Source: Ornithodoros turicata (lineage: Eukaryota; Arthropoda; Arachnida; Ixodida; Argasidae). Taken from it: 64,000 bases of DNA. Position numbers and translations under genes: made by a program. The DNA is taken from positions 77,561,807 through 77,625,806 of the forward strand of contig NC_088204.1 in assembly GCF_037126465.1 (NCBI RefSeq). Direction: 5' to 3'. Below, piece after piece: positions 61,956 to 64,000 of this stretch. Every line of letters begins with the position of its first letter. Within the stretch, counting starts at the first letter, position 1. Under the pieces are notes generated by a model. It was not told where the DNA came from, made no database searches, and saw only the letters and a list, made by a program, of their open reading frames with translations.

Positions 61956-63298
61956 ATATAGATGTTCGGCTCTTTCAAATCAGAAGAGCGTGAATGAGCG
62001 AGCGGGGAGTTTGAATGAAACCACGATAGTATATTTTACAATTCTGACAGCACATTCTCCACGATAACTGTCGCTACCACTTCTGCTATTCAATTGAATT
62101 CAACTGAATTCAATTGCCTTTATTTCCCATTCGTAAAGATTCGCGCCCTTCAGAAGCAGTAGAACGCAAGTTGATAGTAGCAGTCAGGTACGGAAGGATA
62201 GCACCACTTCGTCCACGCGTACAGAAGGTGCGCTGGACTGAAAGGCCGCGTAGATAGGACGTCTTCCAGTCAGTTCCATGGTCATGCAGTAGGTGGCGCT
62301 GCTCTTGCGTTCCTTCTGTGGGGGCCTCATTACGTCAAGCGGTAGGCAACCACGGCCGTTTACCTCTTATGCACAGACTCTTTATCGTGCGCGCTTGCGA
62401 ACCCTAGTGTCGTGGGTGCTTATATTGGGGAGCTGACACGGTCGGAGGGGTGGTACCGAAGGCGCGTAGGACGGCAGGGGTCCCGGGAAGTCGTAAGGTA
62501 AGGCAATAAACTCCAGCAGAAATAGTTTTCGCCGCAGAATTCTTTCTTCTACATTTCACTTTTTTCTCAACAGACGACTTTAAAAAGATGCGCGCGCCAC
62601 CAAGCGCGCGGCGCAAAGCAGCATGGGAACTTTGAGGAACACTGCTCTGTCGTCTGCTTCGGTTATGGTTTACCCTGACTGACGCTGCTGCTGAACACAC
62701 GGGGAATGTTGTTGTTGTTGTTGTTCTACTTCCGCCTCTGGCCGTCTCATAATGCTTTAAGGTGCTCTAAGTTTCCATGAGTGCCACAGGTGGCGCTCGC
62801 TTTTCTAAAAAGGTCTATTCGAATTTTTCTGTAGAGCTACTTGAAGTGCACAGCTCTCGCCGCAGCAGAGTAGATTACTTCCGGCGTTTTATGTCGCAAA
62901 AAATGAAGAGAACGTACGTAAATTCAACGTCACGATTTTTTCTTTTTTTTTTGTGTGGCTATCGTTCGATCTTCAGAGAGTGCCGCTAAAGAGCAAAGGG
63001 TTGCCTCACTGTTTCCGCTTCGACCCGGTCGGAAATTGGCCGCGGGACGCCTGTGCTGAAGAGGTCTCTCTCTGTATACTCTTTGCTGGTCCACACAAGC
63101 AGGCCAATGCCATCTATAGTCTCAATCTGCGCTTAGCACATACCTCACCTAGAAGCTCTATGGCCCCACCCCGACAAATGCGGGAAGTCTTTGATTCGTA
63201 CTTACCAGCCTGAACACACTGTTTGTAGGCTCTGTAGACCTTCCCAACCGCAGAAAGATCACGTTCAAGCTTTTTGAAGGAGGGATCTTGGAAGACGT
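38901..63298 (-). CDS. M13 (neprilysin/ECE)-like pseudopeptidase, 5'-partial
   Basis: Sixteen exons on the minus strand, in order from the right edge: 63206-63298, 59152-59336, 56910-57083, 54694-54762, 52286-52443, 50988-51186, 48210-48308, 47715-47792, 46795-46901, 44945-45006, 44740-44791, 42679-42746, 41816-41895, 40829-40900, 39544-39639, 39067-39167 (or on to a stop at 38901). All junctions are GT-AG and phases match at every step. The joined protein (about 560 aa) aligns to neprilysin from its YRSC region to the HSP..FR region; the usual length is about 750, so about 150 N-terminal residues lie right of the window. NAFY, FPAG-like and IADNAGL..AY motifs are kept. All three zinc-ligand positions are changed: HExxH is RELGM, and the ENIAD Glu is Met. 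Active peptidase function is therefore not expected. A binding, decoy or regulatory role is possible (inference; inactive neprilysin-like proteins are known in Drosophila). Confidence 0.85.
39067..39167 (-). CDS. M13-like gene, exon p (candidate last exon)
   Basis: CTCTGGCAG|CTTATC, phase 0. QRLLHDPLQRM is at the place of DVHSPGNFR and keeps His and Arg. It may end at a weak donor (CTGAG|GTTTTT) or run on to a TAA at 38901. The usual C-terminal Cys..Trp end was not found, so the 3' end is uncertain. Confidence 0.55.
39544..39639 (-). CDS. M13-like gene, exon o
   Basis: CTTCCCTAG|GCCTACC..GGCATG|GTATGT, 32 codons. AYQETTAGIEEKVLSLAEDL then SDAELFFAAYGM matches AY..Y......LPGL....QLFFL.FAQ. 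Confidence 0.87.
40829..40900 (-). CDS. M13-like gene, exon n (third zinc-ligand site lost)
   Basis: TCTCCCAACAG|CATACACC..TACTGG|GTAAGA, 24 codons, phase 0. ELAMHIADNAGLDVAYW aligns with LGENIADNGGLGQAYR. The Glu ligand is Met, and the Asp of IAD is kept. Confidence 0.85.
41816..41895 (-). CDS. M13-like gene, exon m
   Basis: CAACAACAG|AAGGAG..ATCTCA|GTATAC. GRQNGMLPWDVWECFKQQHG corresponds to GR..DG.L.DWW..C. The phase-0 donor is chosen because it fits the next exon. A GTATGC donor 14 nt earlier would break the frame. Confidence 0.75.
42061..42245. mobile_element. Partial copy of the 26.4-kb TAA-flanked MITE
   Basis: GGCGAACTCGGGTGGTCACTTC..AATCTAGCGGTTTTAG..GGATCACGCTAGGGGC repeats 26415-26600 in order. 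It lies in an M13 intron. Confidence 0.7.
42679..42746 (-). CDS. M13-like gene, exon l (ablated zinc-binding helix)
   Basis: TTTCTTTAG|GGCATTC..CCAG|GTTAGT, phase 2 to 1. FVMGALGSLVGRELGMAF sits exactly where active members have YGGIGMVIGHEITHGF. Glu is kept, but both His ligands are Arg and Met. Confidence 0.87.
43008..43352. mobile_element. Penelope-like palindrome with two hammerhead-like cores
   Basis: Arms 43008-43161 and 43190-43352 are reverse complements with scattered changes. The right arm (plus strand) has CTGATGA at 43275-43281, then a GGGACCC..GGG..CC hairpin, then GAAACGTC at 43301-43308. These are the invariant core words of a hammerhead ribozyme followed by a GUC cleavage triplet. 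The left arm has the same on the minus strand (43044-43075), but GAAACGTC is reduced to GAAGTC. Such minimal hammerheads in Penelope-like element ends are documented. Cleavage here is inferred. Confidence 0.75.
43427..43637. mobile_element. TA-flanked MITE (CAGGGTATTCAAAATTAAGC)
   Basis: Left CAGGGTATTCAAAATTAAGC and right GCTTAATTTTGAACACCCTG are inverted. TA lies on each side. 211 bp, no coding. Tc1/mariner-like by TA and CAGGGT ends (inference). Confidence 0.78.
44740..44791 (-). CDS. M13-like gene, exon k
   Basis: ATTCTTGCAG|TTGTACC..CCACA|GTAAGT, phase 1 to 2. FVPAGVLQTPYYGEHLP matches VFPAGILQPPFF. Confidence 0.87.
44945..45006 (-). CDS. M13-like gene, exon j (NAFY substrate-binding motif)
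   Basis: CTATAACAG|CCCATGG..GCGT|GTAAGT. PWVGDIDAVNAFYDSIRDIA keeps the NAxY motif that binds peptide backbone in active M13 enzymes. Confidence 0.87.
45153..45275 (-). repeat. SINE body fragment, copy C
   Basis: Shares ATGCGTCCTGGACAGACTTC..CATTCGTCTGGAAAG..AAAACCCAGGGAAAACCTCA with the other SINE copies. The tRNA head is missing. Confidence 0.7.
45651..46213. mobile_element. Foldback TA-flanked MITE, 563 bp
   Basis: Starts CAGGGTGTCCCAGCATAAT and ends GGGACACCCTG between TATA flanks. Pairing continues inward (GGTCCCTTGGGG..; GTTGTCCCAATGAGAAC with GTTCTCATTGGGACAAC), so it is a long palindrome with a short loop near 45.9 kb. Non-coding, Tc1/mariner-like by ends. Confidence 0.82.
46500..46606. 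repeat. Pentanucleotide tract, TTAGA grading into TTGGA
   Basis: About 20 units of 5 bp. The middle is pure ATTAG/TTAGA and the right half is ATTGG/TTGGA, ending in GGATCGG and GGACCGG variants. Confidence 0.92.
46795..46901 (-). CDS. M13-like gene, exon i
   Basis: CTTCTTACAG|GTCGAAG..CGAAC|GTGAGT, phase 0 to 2. VEEYQKDTPVVAILNSFRRN corresponds to the Y.EN....F.....L segment. Confidence 0.85.
47715..47792 (-). CDS. M13-like gene, exon h
   Basis: TTACTACAG|CTGGAC..GAGTTC|GTAAGT, 26 codons, phase 0: LDRAVLMLGYPDWF, the conserved IGYPD site. Confidence 0.87.
48210..48308 (-). CDS. M13-like gene, exon g
   Basis: TGCTTGCAG|CTGCTAC..AGTAGG|GTATGA, 33 codons, phase 0. LRMSILDSFQTMLNGQLWMK then PEMKAYA matches the REVF..L..L.WMD..TK..A segment. 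Confidence 0.87.
49603..49733 (+). repeat. Dispersed repeat shared with 34.84 kb
   Basis: TTTTTGAAACACAGACTTTC..GAAAGCAACGTCGTGATCGGCGCACTCTT is a copy of 34.84-34.93 kb with an extra GCTACGGCCG-like repeat inside. Confidence 0.6.
50201..50952. mobile_element. TTAA-flanked MITE beside an M13 splice donor
   Basis: Ends AGGGACGGTCGTATCC and GGACACGACCGTCCCCT are inverted and each is bordered by TTAA (left end near 50201, right near 50952). A TTAA duplication is typical of piggyBac-type insertion (inference). Non-coding. The right half resembles 35.48-35.82 kb. Confidence 0.72.
50988..51186 (-). CDS. M13-like gene, exon f
   Basis: CTCGTCCAG|CGGCCC..GCTCGG|GTCAGT, 199 nt. Encodes ANFLGWYAVSQTWNIM and KFCFNFLNKTANEVVAKIYV, matching the CANYVNGNMENAVGRLYV block of the family. 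A TTAA-flanked MITE ends about 30 bp beyond the donor. Confidence 0.88.
52286..52443 (-). CDS. M13-like gene, exon e
   Basis: CGTTCCAG|TTTCCC..CGCAA|GTAAGT, phase 0 to 2. Encodes FPWLIFFQALHKKI and ends TGVQVLGSFR, aligned with FSWLNF..NLMSWR. Confidence 0.85.
52559..52707. repeat. Word-rich repeat built from AGTAGTTAAACTACT words
   Basis: CAGTGATGGCCAGTAGTTTACTAC at the left and AGTTAGGTTACTG at the right enclose about 150 bp made almost only of AGTAGTT/AACTACT words. The CAGTG-type ends suggest a hAT-related origin. Confidence 0.55.
52830..53309. mobile_element. CACTCTTAAAAATG MITE, right half, split by a SINE
   Basis: The palindromic core (GAAAACGGGGGCGGAGCCCATT..AATGGGCTCCGCCTCCCGTTTTC) and right arm (GGATGATGGTTGGCTAGGAGC..GGTGAAGTTCATTTTTAAGAGT) match the 53.85 and 56.15 kb copies. 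The outer left arm is missing. A SINE interrupts the right arm at 52957-53273. Confidence 0.8.
52957..53273 (+). repeat. tRNA-derived SINE, copy E, full length with target duplication
   Basis: Flanked by TGCTATGCGGTG on both sides (52945-52956 and 53274-53285), so insertion into the MITE is certain. The head has box A TGGCGCAGCGGTAACGCG and box B GGTTCGAATCC. The body has CCGGCACAGTTCCCCTGAAG and GTCGGCCCATGG. The 3' end is a (CTC)n run, not poly(A). Confidence 0.92.
53846..54092. mobile_element. CACTCTTAAAAATG MITE, complete copy
   Basis: CACTCTTAAAAATGAACTTC at the left and GAAGTTCATTTTTAAGAGTG at the right. The 247-bp whole folds on itself, with ACGCCTTTTTTGTGAC and GTCACAAAAAAGCGT near the centre. 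Confidence 0.85.
54694..54762 (-). CDS. M13-like gene, exon d
   Basis: TACACAG|GTTAAAAC..CCTCAG|GTAAGC, 23 codons: DFDKTTTISQLMTEIPQ, the Y.KMTLAQ position of neprilysin. Confidence 0.8.
54891..55769. mobile_element. Foldback TA-flanked MITE, 879 bp
   Basis: Starts CAGGGTGTCCCAGAAAACG and ends CGTTTTCTGGGACACCCTG between TATA flanks. The two arms (about 300 bp each) match through GCCTAGTAAAGGTCAC and its inverse, and the centre also pairs loosely (GGAGGTTCCGAAGCCAGCCC with GGGCTGGGTTTCCAACCTCC). Non-coding. It shares only its end words with the 45.65-kb element. Confidence 0.88.
56148..56395. mobile_element. CACTCTTAAAAATG MITE, third copy
   Basis: CACTCTTAAAAATGAGTTTC..GAAGTTCATTTTTAAGAGTG, 248 bp. 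Same family as 53.85 kb, with a diverged left arm. Confidence 0.85.
56910..57083 (-). CDS. M13-like gene, exon c
   Basis: TTCTACAG|ATCGAAC..ATTGCG|GTAATA, 58 codons, phase 0. Encodes IELKMDTTLFPS, then YKKRIVRGMQIF and AAEDIYKFEKNLIA, the family helix ending in FExxLA. Confidence 0.85.
57674..57855 (-). repeat. tRNA-derived SINE, copy D
   Basis: Body ATGCGTCCTGGGCCGACTTC..GGGAACTGTGCCAACATTCG. Minus-strand box B GGGTTCGAAACTCGGC. Box A is degraded. Confidence 0.78.
57860..59150. other. Intron of the M13-like gene, nothing else recognised
   Basis: Purine-rich AAGAAG stretch at 58500-58550 and an A/T-rich run near 58735-58770. No repeat partner found in the window. Confidence 0.4.
59152..59336 (-). 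CDS. M13-like gene, exon b
   Basis: GTTACAG|GGGCTAC..TTGAAC|GTAAGT, 185 nt. Encodes NEVKNMLEQIGLPDWPSWPP and ends LFPHRGVLN. It corresponds to the GGWP..LG.. segment of family members. Confidence 0.85.
59590..59874. mobile_element. CCTCTACCC MITE, empty-site copy
   Basis: Inverted copy of 15324-15860 without the nested 259-bp element. CCTCTACCCGAGAAACGTCA at one end and CAAACAGGGAGAGG at the other. Confidence 0.75.
59916..60037. repeat. Short foldback, 120 bp
   Basis: CCGAATATCCTCAGGATGTACG at the left pairs with CGTACATCCTGAGGAGATTCGG at the right, with CGTCCTAA/TTAGGAC further in. Confidence 0.65.
60042..60875. mobile_element. Penelope-like palindrome, right arm interrupted
   Basis: The left arm (minus strand) has CTGAAGAAGTGCAG..CTGCACGAAAG-type core words at 60097-60127 followed by GTC. 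The right arm begins at 60132 with a decayed copy (CTAAAGAAGTGCAG). After an inserted block it resumes near 60813 (CTCGTTTTTCGTAAATTGAA, then CAACCGTTTTCTCTTTACTTG), the inverse of 60042-60095. Confidence 0.65.
60163..60812. repeat. Word-rich insert built from GCGGATCGGATGCGGAT words
   Basis: Dense GCGGAT/ATCCGC words at 60178-60345 and 60655-60800, with a plain middle. CAGCCCTGC at the left and GCAGGGCT at the right are inverted. It splits the Penelope right arm. Open frames over it have no domain. Confidence 0.65.
61249..61423 (+). repeat. Dispersed repeat, copy 1 (partner at 63.8 kb)
   Basis: CCAATGAGGAGCTCGTTTAGC..CGCATTTCACGGCACGG..GTTGATCGAACTTGTTCG recurs at 63806-63975 with about one change in five bases. 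The partner lies beyond exon a. Confidence 0.75.
61424..63040. other. Intron of the M13-like gene with microsatellites
   Basis: Contains (AT)n at about 61914-61962 and (GTT)n at about 62707-62726. A CAATTGAATTC palindromic run lies near 62090-62115. No gene seen. Confidence 0.5.
63047..63115 (+). repeat. 70-bp repeat, copy 1 (partner at 63.64 kb)
   Basis: GGGACGCCTGTGCTGAAGAGG..ACTCTTTGCTGGTCCACACAAGCAG recurs at 63638-63710. The two copies flank exon a. Confidence 0.75.
63206..63298 (-). CDS. M13-like gene, exon a (first in window)
   Basis: TTTGTGCAG|AC..GCTG|GTAAGT. Encodes VFQDPSFKKLERDLSAVGKV and YRAYKQCVQA. The Tyr-Arg..Cys fits the ALYRSC site of neprilysin. It starts and ends in phase 1, so an upstream exon must exist beyond 64000. 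Confidence 0.75.
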
Positions 63299-63637
63299 CT
63301 GCACAAACGAGGGAAGTCAGGAAAATTAACAAGCAGTACTATTTGGTTGCACTATCGAGTGTCTCATATCCAATAGTCAATCAATCATATGTACTCTTGC
63401 TGTTTATAGGGCTTCGCCTATGCTCGCGTACACAGGGTGCTTCAGTTAAATCCCCGGGCTAGATAATTCGCGAACAAAGCGCAGAACTTTCTTTTTTTTA
63501 CGAGTATCTGTCCGATACCACCTACAGGTTAGCGCACCGCGTGAATGAGTGGGACGTACACATTATTTAAATAAAAAAATTCGAATCAGAATGAAAAGAT
63601 GGCTAAGAAGCAAGCGAGCTGATGAAGTTGATGGCCT

Positions 63638-63710
63638 CGGGACGCCTGTGCCGAAGAGGTTTCTCCGTTTACTCTTTGCTGGTTCACACAAGCAGTCCAA
63701 TGTCTCTTCG
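63638..63710 (+). repeat. 70-bp repeat, copy 2
   Basis: Direct copy of 63047-63115. Confidence 0.75.
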
Positions 63711-63805
63711 TGTTCCCTAGGATTATGCTTCAAATGAGTTTCTTGAAAAAGGTAACTCCTAAAGCAGGGCGCCGTCAGAACGGAACAACGTCCAGTTCGA
63801 CGTCC

Positions 63806-63975
63806 AATGAGGAGGCCCTTCAGCGATGACGTCGCGGAAGCCGTGGAGTCGTTTTGCGTCCGCATTTCACGGCACGGCGACCGCATTGGAACCGACGAGC
63901 CTGTCATTCAAAAGGTCTGGTAACTCTTTTGTTAAGTCAGTTGATGGAACTTGTTCGCCCGGATGCTATCGAACA
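63806..63975 (+). repeat. Dispersed repeat, copy 2 (partner at 61.25 kb)
   Basis: Direct copy of 61249-61423. Confidence 0.75.
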
Positions 63976-64000
63976 CCGGAGGCGTCATGAGGGGAGAGAC

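Overview
The window is eukaryotic and most probably comes from a tick (Chelicerata, Ixodida). The evidence is intron-split genes with standard GT-AG junctions, dense interspersed repeats, several copies of a tRNA-derived SINE resembling the Ruka-type SINEs described in ixodid ticks, Penelope-like element ends with hammerhead-like cores, a CsRn1-type Ty3/gypsy element, and a neprilysin-like (M13) gene, a family that is expanded in ticks. The species cannot be named from the sequence alone.

Layout. 1-5779: edge of a 212-bp tandem satellite array (27.3 units, sequence-graded). 5.8-18.9 kb: no host gene seen. This stretch holds LINE RNase H remnants, a palindromic element, word-rich repeats, a decayed Penelope-like element whose 3' region carries a MITE that itself carries a second MITE, and paired repeats. 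18,978-23,397: an apparently intact LTR retrotransposon with matching 153-bp LTRs, a 4-bp target duplication, a tRNA-Trp-like primer site, and gag and pol. 23.4-26.9 kb: SINEs and MITEs. 27.2-33.5 kb: a plus-strand host gene of three phase-1 exons that encodes a secreted mucin-like protein (about 945 aa) with long Thr/Ser/Pro repeats, each carrying one Cys. 33.5-38.9 kb: repeat debris. 38.9-63.3 kb: one large minus-strand gene of the M13 (neprilysin/ECE) family. I can follow 16 exons through conserved phases, and its N-terminal exons lie beyond the right edge.

The main biological observation is in the M13 gene. The frame is open and the splice phases agree across all well-supported exons, but every zinc-ligand position is substituted. 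The HExxH helix reads RELGM and the ENIAD-type motif reads MHIAD. It therefore looks like a maintained, catalytically dead pseudopeptidase, not an ordinary decayed copy. Its introns are crowded with mobile elements: foldback TA-flanked elements, a TTAA-flanked element 27-30 bp from a splice donor, a SINE inserted into a MITE with a clean 12-bp target duplication, and two Penelope palindromes.

No bacterial-type operon, CRISPR array or standalone RNA gene is present.
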